Source: Madurella fahalii
Taxonomy: Eukaryota; Ascomycota; Sordariomycetes; Sordariales
NCBI GenBank assembly: GCA_029876055.1
Contig: CM056880.1
Location: 1,116,001 to 1,180,000, forward strand
Direction: 5' to 3'
Length of the DNA: 64,000 bases
Shown here: positions 1 through 10,985 of the stretch, piece by piece
How positions within the stretch are numbered: the first letter of the stretch is position 1
Layout: each line of letters starts with the position of its first letter
Program-made: the position numbers and the translations under genes
The notes under the pieces: generated by a model
The model's database searches: none
Told to the model about the DNA's origin: nothing
Seen by the model: the letters and a program-made list of their open reading frames with translations, nothing else

Positions 1-1343
1 GGCCGAGATGGAAGAAGCATGAATGAGGCTAATAGAGGTCGGTGAAGTCCGCCGGTAGCTTACCTTTAACTCCTCATCTAAGCCATCGAGTGTGCTAACT
101 ATGCGTGATTCGGTTATGCTTAAATGTTGAGGTTCTGTCTGGCTGCAGCGAGTCTGTTGCGACCTAAATGACGGCGGCTGAGACAGTAGCTGGAAAATCT
201 CCAGTTTGCACATAGCGCTGTCGTCAACAAAAAGGCCCGAAGCTTTCTGATCGATGGCTTGCCAGCCGCTGGCAAAGCCGCCCGTCCCAGCTTCGCACAT
301 TCCCGCCATCTTTGTCTCTTCGTTCCGAACGATAGCAGGGTGAACAAGTTTGGTAATACGTGCTAGAGAGAGCTGAAGCTAAAATGTCGTTCAGAAGAAT
401 GAAATCGGACTACCCAAACCTGCTGATATGTGTGCGAGATTGATTCGCGTTCCGTTGGATGGCCCTCCGCTCGGCGCCTCAAGACGCCTCAAGGCGCCAA
501 ATAGGTGGCTTGGGTATTGGCGGTGTTACACCATCCTGCACAGCTGTGGCTATACTTTGGCTCCCTCCGCCACGAGGAGGTTCACATGACCCGAAGTTCA
601 CGATCAGGCTCGAACCCGGACTAGCCGCCACGTGGCCCATTCACCCTCAGTTCATTCCCAGGCAACCTGTTACCTCCGGTTGGATTATCTTTGACGTCGC
701 ATAATATCCTAACAATTAGGTCTTGTCGCAAAAAATAATGCCGAAAGTGATGATAACTCGCCTCCTTGAGCGCTATGTTCTCCGCAAGGAGCTCAAGGCG
801 CTTCTACGCAGCAGGTTTGGAGGCAACTTCAATGTCATTGTAAATTCGGATGCTTCCTCCTAGGTAGACGTGCCGATCTGACGTAGGACTCCAGGAATCA
901 GGCGATTACATCGAGATCAGCGCCCCGAGACAGCTTACACAGGTGCGTCTCAGCTCCGCGACACACACACCGCCACCCCCTACCCAATACCTTGCTAGAA
1001 TCAAAAGGGGCGGAAGACGGTGATGAACACTGACTGACCACCTGCGCAGGCAGAGATTGACTCAGTGACCTGGACCGAGTGAGGGGGATAGGGGGCTTGT
1101 CACGTGGAGATATAGACTGGAACAAGGCTCCGGGCTGTTGTTGCACAGTAACTCTCTATCTGAAGCCACTGTGAAGGCTTTCCGAGCTGCGGCATTTTCT
1201 CTCATTCCACGCCAAGGATACGTGTCATGTCATGATACGGCCGCGAGGCTCCCAGTTGAGATCAAGTAATAGGATGGTGACCACAATCATGGCAACCTGT
1301 TTTTACCATCACATGCTAGACAGAAAGCGAGCCCTTTGAAGCG
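1..1343. other. Intergenic, left edge
   Basis: I find no convincing gene here. Open frames of 75-82 codons exist on both strands, but none shows a recognisable domain, plausible splice joins or a signal peptide. The 3' part is the upstream region of the kinase-like gene that starts at 1344. A short CA-rich run lies near 960-975. Confidence 0.5.
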
Positions 1344-4300
1344 ATGCCTAAGACTACCATACGAGCCCTCCGGTCGCAGATCGCCCGCAAGAGGGTCCGT
1401 TCAGTGACGGAGCGATATTTCGTCCCTCGGGCCAGCCTTGACATGATTTTCACCGAAGAGACTGTCCATGAAGCCGTCGCCGAGTTGGAGTGCGAGCCCG
1501 AAGAGAAAATAGGCCTCAGTCTAAAGATTTTCAGCAAAGCCATCGTCGTCTTTGCCATCCTAGTATGGATGGGCGAGGAGGAGTCTATCGTGGCGTTCCG
1601 GAACCATGATATTCTAGACCAAAACTTGCCATTGGAGGCGGAGAGAGCCGAGTCTATCTCACCGCGCTTCGGGCTCGTATTTGCCCAGGAATATCAGTGG
1701 CAATTTCTCCCCTACACCTTTTGCGCCGACATGGCCGACCACCACCGTACAATCCAGGACGCGTATATCCTCCCATTCACTAAGGAACTGGCGGCCCCTA
1801 TCGACGGCGGCTTCAGTACTGTGCATCGCATGGAAGTATACCCGACATTGCAGGAGTTCTATCCAGGGCCGGTATGTATGACCCGGAACTCGCTATCTGC
1901 TCGACGCTGGTAGGGCTGCTTACTAGTGCTGGCATCCCATGTAGGGCCCTATTATTATAGTAAGAAAACACCTGCGGAGGAAGGGGGCAAAGAAGGATTA
2001 TGAAAACTTCTTCAAGCATGAAGTGTCATGTCTAAGGCTTCTAAATCGCCTGAAGCATCCGAATATCATTCCCCTCCTCGGATCTTACACGCAATTTGGG
2101 GAGCACAACTTTCTCTTGCCGTGTCTTGACATGAACCTTAAGCAGTTCTTCGAGTTAGAATCCCCCCCGGAGAAGTTCCGACAGCCGTCCGCTTTCTTCT
2201 TAGCTCTCCACGGACTTGCCTCGGCGCTGTGCGCCGTGCACAATGTCCGCCTCAACACTCCTGATCACGGCGTCAGCCTCAGCGCGTCCGGCTACCACCA
2301 CGACCTGCACCCAGCCAATATCCTGGTAAGCCGGGGTACCTTCATCCTCGCTGACTTTGGTCTCGGGAGACTGAAGCCTGTCGACGAGCCGTCCAAAACG
2401 ACCTGGCGGGCTGGAGCAGGGGATTACATCGCCCCCGAGTGCATGGATGAAGATTTCGATCACCAGAACGTCGGCCGCTCCATCGATGTTTGGGCCTTCT
2501 CGTGCCTCTTGGCCGAAGTGCTTACATTCATGCACCAGGGCAGAGATGGCCTGCACGAATTCCGGGAGTTGAGGCTTCTCCACAGCCCGGACGCTAGCTG
2601 GAGAACCAGTCACTTCTACGGGGTCGACGGGGAAATGAGGAGGTGTGTCCGGGAACATCTCGAGCTTCTAGCGGCGGACTCCGGATCTAAAATGCTAGTC
2701 CGGACGATTTTCAGTTCGATGGTCAAAGAACCTGCGAACAGGCTTACTGCTGCCGAGATTCGGAACTCTCTGGCACTAATCGACCTGCGAGCCCGCTACA
2801 CGACTGTCGACGACCGTCTGTCTGAATTCTTACGGCCGGCCGGCTCGGAAGGGACCATCTACCACGCAGATATGGAGCTTTGGTTTGAACGAGAACGACT
2901 GCGGGTGTTCGGTCGAGCCTTGGGTTTAGACGGCTCAATCAAGAGCGATCAGATTCCGAACGTGACGGAAGCTCTCCACAGTCACTGCAGCGCCAAGTTT
3001 TCGGAGATGCTTGAGAGAATTGATGAGTTGCGAGTACTCAATCCGTCGAGAGTGGATGTAGAGCCTTCTGCAAGCCGGACGGAGCTGGAATCCTCACAAG
3101 GCTTTGACGATACACTGTGCGCAGCATCAGTTACCGGCTCCTTCAGAGAGCTCGTGCAGGGACTCTGGGATGTCCTGTCAGCACAGCAAATCCGCATGGT
3201 TGAAGCGCAATGGATCCACCAGATACTTCAGCCACGGGATACCCAAGATCTTGAGAACATCCGATCCGCCCTTTCCACCGCGACCACACGGAGCGTTTAC
3301 CAAAAGGGTGCCGCGTTGGCGGCGATGAAAAAAATACGAATGGAAATCCTGTCGAACCCGTCTTCGGGAGGTTGCGACAATGAGGTACCCCGCGACCAAG
3401 TACAGATCAACGGATCCTTTGCTGGCCATCTCACCGGAGTGTATCGCCAATCGACCGCTGTTCTTGTTGAGCGGATGCGTTATAGCCAGGGATGGGAACA
3501 GGTTTCTCCGGTCCAGCGAGCCGTCGTCCTGTCACTCAAAGCGCAAAGTTTCAGCTCGACAACAAAACCCGAGGGCATGCGGCTTCTGGAATGCCTTGGC
3601 TTCTTTGAGGAGACGGATGGTGATGCCCCGGGCTATGGGTTCGTCTACAGGCTACCGTCTCCGCCTCTAACGGCGTCGACAGTCGCGCAGCCGACTTCGC
3701 TGCATAAGCTGCTGGTAGGTTCGGCAAATCGGTCCAGGGTCGATCCACATTGCAACCAGCCGCTGTTAGAAGATAAGCTGCACCTCGCATACGCGCTAGC
3801 GTCCTGTCTGCATAGTTTCCACGCCACCGGTTGGGTGCATGAAAATTTCAACTCCAACTTTGTCGTCTTTTTCACATCCCCGGCTGGCCGGGAACGCGGC
3901 ATTGATCCGGCGTCGAGCGGCATGCTCCGCGAGCCATACATAGTGGGCCTGCACAAGAGTCGACCGGCAGGTGACTTGTGGCACACAGAGGGACCAGCGC
4001 ATGAGGATCCCTTCCTCTGCTACTTACACCCGGAATACCTGCGCAGCAAGAGATTCCGCATCTATGATGACTACTATAGCTTCGGCGTCATGCTTCTTGA
4101 GATTGGCCTCTGGTGGCCGGCCCAGGCGTGGGCCAACAGGAAAGGGAAGGGCAAGGGGAATGGGGACTTGGATTTCGATCCAGAGGAGCTGCGCCAACAG
4201 TTGGTGGACAAGTACGTTCCTCGGCTGGGTCCACGGGTGGGCTCAGTGTACCGAGATATAGTGAAGCTATGTCTGACCGACGGGCTCATCCCCACTGCGT

Positions 4301-4407
4301 CAAGCCAATCCAGCCCGGCCGAGGCGCGGGACCAGGAGGTATTCGGCGTCTTCTGGGACAAGGTTTTGTACCCGCTAAGCTGTCTAGCTAACCCTGAACT
4401 CAGATGA
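1344..4407 (+). CDS. Protein kinase / pseudokinase tandem protein
   Basis: Exons 1344-1871 and 1945-4407 (73-nt intron, phase 0) give about 996 residues. The splice removes an in-frame stop and joins a glycine-rich loop (GGFSTV, about residue 157) to the beta3-lysine region and the rest of a kinase fold. The first kinase domain keeps HDLHPANIL (about 294-302), DFG (about 313) and APE (about 339), so it should be catalytic. The middle holds a helical linker in which WFERERLRVFGRALGL loosely recalls HeLo-type helices. The C-terminal part (about 640-960) resembles a second kinase lobe, but the catalytic loop reads VHENFNSNF (about 807-815), with the expected Asp replaced. It ends in a YSFGVMLLEIGLWW segment. 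In fungi such degenerate kinase domains often accompany HeLo or NLR-type signalling proteins, so a role in cell-death or allorecognition signalling is inferred. The intron boundaries are the least certain part. Confidence 0.75.
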
Positions 4408-4733
4408 ATCGCCAGGCGCCTTCCCCCAGAAGCGAGGAAGGATATATCCAGGCACCCTCTATTTCAATGATTTGCGTGGCGTCATGTATTTATTCATCCC
4501 ATCCCTTAGGCCGAGACCTAGTCCTAGATACCAGACCAATTGTGTTGTATGAGACGAATCTGAGCGCCTACGCCACCGCTCGGGCCCACCTGACATTGCT
4601 CACCCTGGCTCAGGCCCTGCTCAGCCTTTACTCAGGCTTGCTCACCTCTGCTCACTCTAGTTACCATTTTCGGTAAGGCTGCGCCACAATGGGTTGGGAA
4701 TTGCTTCAACTCCAGCGGAGTGGGCCCAGAATT

Positions 4734-4900
4734 TGTCAGAAACACGGCACACTGGATTCGGGTGAAATTGAATACGGTTGCAACTGCGCGATTGTATTGC
4801 TTGTGTGTATTTCCCTCCGGTTCTGGCGGGAAGCCAGAACCTTCTTCTATTATAGACCTCTTTGGAGCATCCGGCTTGCGTCCTTACAGTGGCTCAGCCT
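4734..4900 (+). repeat. LTR-retrotransposon terminal-repeat relic (copy A)
   Basis: A segment starting TGTCAGAAACAC aligns by eye with the segment starting TGTTAGAAGCAC at 57211. Shared blocks include GCAC(A/T)CTGGA, a GTTGCAACTGC / ATTGCAACTGC block, a GATTGTAT-G-T-GTGTG block and an inverted repeat of CTGGC/GCCAG type before ATTATAG / TTTATAG. Starting with TG and recurring at two distant places supports an LTR, probably of the Copia type. Both copies have diverged through many C-to-T-type changes, as expected after repeat-induced mutation. The 3' end is not defined. Confidence 0.5.
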
Positions 4901-5229
4901 TACTGGCGTTCTGACGGTGCCAGGCATCCGGTCAGCTCCGCTGACTAGGTGCCCAGGGCCTCTGAGCCCCTTCTCTTCTGACGACATTGGGGTCGCGATG
5001 CGAACATCGGGAAAAATGCGTGTGTGCATGCCCACTAGCGCGAAAGGTGGTCAACGACGTGGTGTTGGTAAGTTACAGAGGCTTCCAAGACACATGCCAG
5101 TTCGGCCCGGTGAAATGACAGGACAGTGCGGTCGGGCTCTATTGGGGACCACCCTGCCATTTAGGCAGCAAGTTCCGAAAATCCCTTCACGTTGGAAGGA
5201 TTTACATCTTTTCCTTATAACATCGCATC

Positions 5230-5710
5230 GCTCTCCCGAAAACACGGGACACTGAGGACTCCACGATAATGGATGACACCAGCCAAGCGGAGGGGCACTA
5301 GAGCTCGGACGCTTATGCGAAGGCGCTCAAAAATGTCCAGGACACCATTGTCACCGCCGATAGCCTCCGCGGCTTCTTTATGCAGGCCCGGAGCGACGTA
5401 AAGGGCCCCTGATCCGGCTCTTGGCCTTGGCCCTGATCCTGATCCCGACCTTGGGCTTGGTCTTGTTCCCTCCCCTGGCTTACCCACTGGCTAATAGTAA
5501 TAGCAGCTTTTTCAGATATTGTCGGCTGTTGTGATAATGGGGCCTTACGGCCTTGCCTTCGTCAGTGGAACCTCTTATATAGCCTGTTGCAAGCCCCTTG
5601 GGTCAGGGAGCTTGGTAGGTGCCTTGGGGCCTCTGGGCCTTACCCGGCCTGTAGGAGAGGGGTCTGTAGCCGGGCGTCGAAGTCTGCAAGCCTCTTGTTG
5701 AGATACAGGT
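5230..5710 (-). repeat. Possible degenerate retroelement internal fragment
   Basis: On the minus strand this GC-rich island holds broken open frames with a Gln/Asp/Gly-rich low-complexity stretch (about 5400-5470) and segments that may derive from a gag-like gene. No zinc knuckle, protease or integrase motif is visible, so the class cannot be named. It sits between the LTR relic and the AT-rich tract, which supports an old insertion. Confidence 0.25.
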
Positions 5711-6416
5711 CCAGTGGTGATACCCAATTTTATGGAATTATATATATATAGTTTGATATAATAATATACCATCTACAGTGTAATATCTAACCTGAAAAGG
5801 GATATCTACTAGAGGATGGCTCTAATATATATGCTAATGGTAATCTCAAAAGTAATGGCGCTGTAGCTAAGGAGTGGAGTAGCTAGTCCGTATACTTGTA
5901 CTAGCTTACCACCTTATATCGGCTCTAGAGTAGGTAGCCTGTAACTGAAAATAGGGTTATCAAGGTGTAAGTGGGGGTCTTTAGAGAAGGCAATGTCTAT
6001 ACAGAGTTAACGAATAGTTCTACTCAACCCCCGTATAATATACTAGCTTGCAGGCCATGCCTGGGTGCGAGAGCAGTAATGCTTCTTACTGACTGACGCC
6101 CGAGTTACTTTGGCTATACAAAGCCTACTGCCCATATTCCGCTGTTGAATCTCTAGGATTATACTATGTGAAAGGGAAGAAGCCCCAGGCAGAGCAGAGG
6201 TTGACCTATTTACTTAAACAAGAAAGATACAAGACAAAGTGGAGCTGGTGGCGACCAGCGAATGCCGGCGCCGGTGTTGTATACATCCTCCCACTCGGCA
6301 AAGCATCGCTAGCTAGAGTGTGAATAGACGGGTCGCTGGCCGGTATGGTCAGTTGCCATGAGAACGGGGACGGTCCTGTTAACCAATCACCCCCCTAACT
6401 GTTGGAGACCTTGAAC

Positions 6417-9293
6417 CTACTCCAACACCACATCAACAAGCCCCCCATGCTCCTGCAGCAGCTTTCCATCCATCGCGCCGAACACATAGGTCTGTCCAAT
6501 ATATGCGAATCCCCCTCCGTCCTTCCTCCTCAACGCAACTGGAGGCCTCACCCCGTCCATCACCCAAACCTCATCCCCCTCCTTCACCGACACCGACCCC
6601 ATCCCCAATCTCCCGTCCTTCGTCCAAAACAGCCGCCTTCCTTCCAACTTCATCCCCAAGGCCGCCTTGAAGGTATCAATCCGATGTTCCATCTCCCTCT
6701 TCGCCGCGGTCTCCTCCTCCACCAGAAAAAGACCGAGCACCTCCAGCCCCTCCCTTACCTGCTTCGGGCTGGGGAAGACGTCGGCGTCCTTCTCCACCTC
6801 CCACGCGCTCCGCAGCGCCCGCTCGAGGCGGGAAGCCAGCTCCGCGTCGTCCCTCGCGCCGCCGCGCGCCGTCCGCTCCGCCTCGCGCTTCTCCATGTAG
6901 TCGTAGCGCAGCTCGGACGAGCGGAGGACGGCATCGGCGGCCGACTCGCCGTCGCCGTTGTCCGGGACGGCGAGGATTGCCCCGGCGTCCTTGCCGAACG
7001 CCAACATGTCGAACTCGGTGTCGTCCAGCCGGTACGCCTGCTGCGTCGTCTCGGCCGTCATCGGGTCCAGCATCCGCCGGTTGCGGTTGCGCACCCCCGC
7101 TACGAGCGAGATGCACCACGCGCCGAACTCGGCGTCGAGGTTGGTGCTGCCGCTGCCGGGGCTCTGGTCTGCGGCGATTAGCGTGCGCCACAGCGCTTGG
7201 CCGAGCTTGGGCGTGCTGCTTTTCCCTTCGGGCCCGAGGTTGGGCGGCCCCGGGTGCGGTGGTGAGAGGAGGAAGGTGAAGAGCTCGGACCATTCATCCG
7301 TCTCGGCGAGGGTTGTGAAGGGCGGTGCGGTGTGGGCGATGGTGTCGAGGTGGCGGCCTTGGACGATGAGGGAGGTGCCCTTGACAACTGGAGCTTTGCG
7401 CGGCCGGGTGGTGTGGCGAAGTGTTACCCCGTCAAAGGGCATGGGCAGAAGCGGGGCCGCGGGGTCCGGAAGCCAGGATGGGAAGTCATTGCCGTTTGGC
7501 GTTCTGTATGCTGCGTCCTCGACTAGGGAAAGGATCCCCAGGCTGCCGGAGGATTGGACGTGGTACTTGGCGAAGCCGAGCGCAACGTCCTGCACCGTCT
7601 TGGAGTAGTCCACTGTCAATAGACCGGATGAGTCGGCTTCCCCCAGTCTGCGCCGGTGGAGGCCAAGCATCGCAAAGAATTTGTCGGCTGGGACCGTGGC
7701 ATCAAACTGTTTCCCCAGGAGTAAGAGATGCTCTGCTGGAACTGTAGAGTCTCTGATGGTGGTCTGCGCCTCCAGGAGTGCGGCAAGATGGCCACCGAAG
7801 CGCAAGGGCTGCAGCGCCGACGAGATCTGGTCCTTGACGGACCGGAAGACAGAAACATAGCGAGACAGCATCGTCCATGCTTTGGACTCCTCCAACACCC
7901 AAGAGCAATGGACCAGGTCTTCCCAGCTGACCACATGCTCTCCGCAAACCACCAGGAGCCGGCCCGCCATGGCGATTTCTTGGACTATCCAGGCGCGCCT
8001 GAAGTATGGCCTCGCCAAGAACGCACCCAAGGCGAGCCAGTCCCCGCTGGGCGTATCCTTGACAAACTGCGCCACGTCGAAATCCGGGCGGGATATCGTG
8101 CTACGTGGGATGCCTGCTAGTTTTCCCAGCAGCCTCGCAGCTCCCTCAGTATGACTGTCCCCTTCACCCAGCCACGACACCACAGTGCTGGCTTGTGAAT
8201 ACACGCGGTCCATCATTGCAACCTGTACAACCTTTTCCGCGTTGTCGGACTGGTTGATGCAAAGTTGATCAGCCCACAATGCGCCGCTGCTGACGCTGTA
8301 CAGGGGATCTCCTTCTTTCGCAGCGGCCAGGCGCCGTAGGAAGCAGAAAAGATTGTATGTGACGGCCATCCTGCGGCCGTTGCACAGGATATTGAAACAC
8401 CTTGCTGCGCGTTTGGTGCTGTAGTTTTGTCCCAGTGGAGGGCGATGGTCGCCCCAGACGTACGACAGGGCATTGAAGTCAGGGTTTCGGGCTAGGTCTA
8501 CTTCTTCGATGCGCAGCTTGATACAATTCGGGTTGGTGTCCGAGCCGCTTGGTTGGCCTTCAACTCGCAAGACACGGATCGAAGTCGGTGTGGAGAGAGG
8601 TTGGTAGATGAATTCCTCAACGTTGCCCAGGTCCGGCAGCGTGGGACGCTGGGCGGCTTGCTGGAAATCGCGCATTCTGCCCATGAAGGAGTCGAGTCGC
8701 TTATTTACCAGATCTGAGAAGCCAGTAATGCCGGCCCGTTCGAGTTCTGCGATGCCATCGTTTAGGCCGGGGAGGTTCCGCATCTCCTCGAAGACAGATA
8801 TGGCGCTGGAAGCACGCTCAGTGGCGCTGAGTGATGGGTCTGCCAAGCGGTCCAGTTTATCGCTGAAGATAAACTCAGTCATGGACTTGAGCATTGGAAT
8901 CATGGAACTCATCTGCTGGCTGATGTGGTTCGTCGTATTTTTGATCTGCCGCACCGAGTGTGCAATACTCTCAGCCGAATCCCGATCACGGTCGTTGAGA
9001 GGCAGCTCCTGAAGACGCTGCGCCATTGCCTCCAGCCTGTCAGCCTGAGCGGCAGACATGACTGGAGAGCCCCATTCCCGGGTGAGCTGGGAGAGCTGGT
9101 CGGGGACAGTGTTAAGGTCCAAGTTGTTGCGAGCCGCTTGGCCGAAGAGGGTCGGATACCTAGATGCAAGCTTGTCCAATACTTCGGCCTCGGCTTCCTT
9201 AGTCGCCGGAGGTGGGGCTGTTAGGCCGGGGAAAAACGCGGCTCGCATCGCATCCTCCAGCCGCTGGAGAAACGCATCGTCATTGTCGGCCAT
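6417..9293 (-). CDS. HET-domain (heterokaryon incompatibility) protein
   Basis: A single exon of 958 residues starts at the ATG at 9293 (MADNDDAF). The open frame continues upstream without another ATG. The N-terminal quarter is helical and probably coiled coil. The HET domain begins around residue 235 and is recognised by FNALSYVWGD, then ALWADQLCINQSD, a following block on Met-Asp-x-Val-Tyr residues and VVSWLGEGD, in the canonical order. The C-terminus has the GDEVWVMDG...FAYIGQTYVFGAMDG pattern common at the end of such proteins. HET domains mediate cell death after non-self fusion in Pezizomycotina, possibly through a TIR-like fold. The partner or trigger is unknown. The 3' third is very GC-rich and is open in other frames, but only this frame carries domain signal. 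Confidence 0.88.
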   Translation of the reverse strand: MADNDDAFLQRLEDAMRAAFFPGLTAPPPATKEAEAEVLDKLASRYPTLFGQAARNNLDLNTVPDQLSQLTREWGSPVMSAAQADRLEAMAQRLQELPLNDRDRDSAESIAHSVRQIKNTTNHISQQMSSMIPMLKSMTEFIFSDKLDRLADPSLSATERASSAISVFEEMRNLPGLNDGIAELERAGITGFSDLVNKRLDSFMGRMRDFQQAAQRPTLPDLGNVEEFIYQPLSTPTSIRVLRVEGQPSGSDTNPNCIKLRIEEVDLARNPDFNALSYVWGDHRPPLGQNYSTKRAARCFNILCNGRRMAVTYNLFCFLRRLAAAKEGDPLYSVSSGALWADQLCINQSDNAEKVVQVAMMDRVYSQASTVVSWLGEGDSHTEGAARLLGKLAGIPRSTISRPDFDVAQFVKDTPSGDWLALGAFLARPYFRRAWIVQEIAMAGRLLVVCGEHVVSWEDLVHCSWVLEESKAWTMLSRYVSVFRSVKDQISSALQPLRFGGHLAALLEAQTTIRDSTVPAEHLLLLGKQFDATVPADKFFAMLGLHRRRLGEADSSGLLTVDYSKTVQDVALGFAKYHVQSSGSLGILSLVEDAAYRTPNGNDFPSWLPDPAAPLLPMPFDGVTLRHTTRPRKAPVVKGTSLIVQGRHLDTIAHTAPPFTTLAETDEWSELFTFLLSPPHPGPPNLGPEGKSSTPKLGQALWRTLIAADQSPGSGSTNLDAEFGAWCISLVAGVRNRNRRMLDPMTAETTQQAYRLDDTEFDMLAFGKDAGAILAVPDNGDGESAADAVLRSSELRYDYMEKREAERTARGGARDDAELASRLERALRSAWEVEKDADVFPSPKQVREGLEVLGLFLVEEETAAKREMEHRIDTFKAALGMKLEGRRLFWTKDGRLGMGSVSVKEGDEVWVMDGVRPPVALRRKDGGGFAYIGQTYVFGAMDGKLLQEHGGLVDVVLE

Positions 9294-10985
9294 GGTGTTT
9301 GGGATATTGATCGGCTTTCCAATTTTTGAATGGAACAGTTTCAGCAGGGGCTGGAGCAATTGTTTCTTTCTGAAATGATGGGGGTTACGAGGTTTTAAGC
9401 CCCCTCTTACTGATCGCGGCACTGCCACCGATCACGTGGGGATGGGCAGGCCAGTCCAACGTTCGGAATCTAGGTTGACCCGCTAGCGCGGTCATCTTGG
9501 GGGACCCGGGCATGTCGCTAATAAACTACCTCCGTTGACCGAGTCGCCACGTCCATGTTCATCATCGGACCGTCCGGATTTGAAGCGCCAACAAGGGCAA
9601 GCCCGGCCCCCACGTTTACGCGGCCACATCGTGAAAAGCCACTATGGGAGAGAATAAGGCCTGAGCTGACACAAACTCTGGCTATTCCTGGATCATTCTA
9701 GAGTCTGACTTTACTAGGAGGGAGATGACTCAGTATTAGACTACTAGGTATATCCAGACGTAGCCCAGTTAGATTTACTGCATATGATAGGTACGCTAAT
9801 TAGTGGTCCCTAACGGAATCACCGAACTCCATTACCTGTTATACGACCAAATAATGTATAATTAAGTGCTCTAAGCTTCGGCGCTCTAGGGAGAGGAGGA
9901 TCTTTTCAAGTCTGCCGAAGATTATTATATTTAATTGATCGCATTGATTCAAACCCCGGAACCATCGGCCCTCGTCACATCCACGATGCGCAGAACTGCC
10001 TTGATTGTGTACTTTAGGCAATGTATCATTGATCGAGACTCTGTGGTTCATGGGCCAGTGGACCACGACCACGAACCATTAGTAGGCGTTGGATATCTGA
10101 GTGACATTCTCTGAAATATAACTCCTGATTCCCCAATTTTGTGTTAACTACGGTAATGGTACTCGTTTTATATCCCAAGAGCCATAACTCATTTCGCCCA
10201 CGGCCAGCTTATCCGTCTCTGGTATCCCCGCCGGGGCCGCACAAATGCAACGGAACAAAATGAACACAGTGATATATTGAGTCCGGGAGACATCATTGCT
10301 ATTGTATCCCTCTGGTCGCTGGGCCAACAGATGATAGGGTTAGTACTGTAACAATATACTGTAATGGTAACCGGATATACTACTTGCGTAATGGTCGCTG
10401 CGAGTAATGATAATTGTCAGTTAATGTAGAGAGCAGGTTGTGGAGAGTGAAGCGAAAGGCAGCGAGCCGTGGAGGAGAGCGGTATTTTAGATTATTTTCC
10501 CAAAGCAATGCGCAGACACGCATGCGGGCTCCACTTATCGAAGCTCAAAGGGTCGTGGGCGGAGAGAGTGTTCGAAAGCCCCGGGCTTGTAATATGGCAC
10601 CTAGTACTACCTACCTCAACTATTAACCGCGATCAGCCAGGCCTCGTATCGACTGCTTACAAGCGCAGTCTTCTTTGCTTTTCCTATTCCTAGACTTAAG
10701 TATATGAGGTCCATCTTCTTTAATCGATTAATACAAAGGTAGATACCGTAGGTCGTTATTACCCGCCATTTTCTACCACATAACCATCGGCCTTTGCCCA
10801 TGGTTTGTACTCGTCTTTGTGCCCTCAACCTCACATAATTGCTGGCCGGATTCGGAGTGCCCGGCACGTTGATGGTGTTCTTTGTCTTGCCAGAATGATG
10901 AATAGGCTCAACATATGACTTGACCTGTCCATCGTGAGGAAATGCGATTTGCCATTACTCGGATCAACACAGAGAATTAGCATCC
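9294..10985. other. Intergenic, AT-rich
   Basis: About 1.7 kb between a divergent gene pair: the HET gene on the minus strand and the OTU-like gene on the plus strand. It is AT-rich from about 9700 to 10450. A GC-richer island at 10400-10700 has short open frames on both strands without recognisable domains and may be a transposon scrap. I see no RNA gene. Confidence 0.5.

Larger units (their letters stand above)
4408..6416. other. Retroelement graveyard / gene-free region
   Basis: This stretch of about 2 kb has no intact gene. It contains an LTR-like relic from 4734, a degenerate stretch (about 5230-5710) and an AT-rich tract (about 5700-6060) with many TATATA and TAATAT strings of the kind left by repeat-induced point mutation. 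No intact transposon gene is visible. Longer open frames such as the one at 4689-5255 run across the LTR relic and look accidental. Confidence 0.6.

Noticed and set aside
4689..5255. 188-codon frame after the kinase-like gene
   Set aside because: It runs through the LTR relic, has no domain or signal peptide, and its composition looks random.
6402..7608. Several long plus-strand frames opposite the HET gene
   Set aside because: They are shadows produced by GC-rich codons of the minus-strand gene, and only that gene carries HET motifs.
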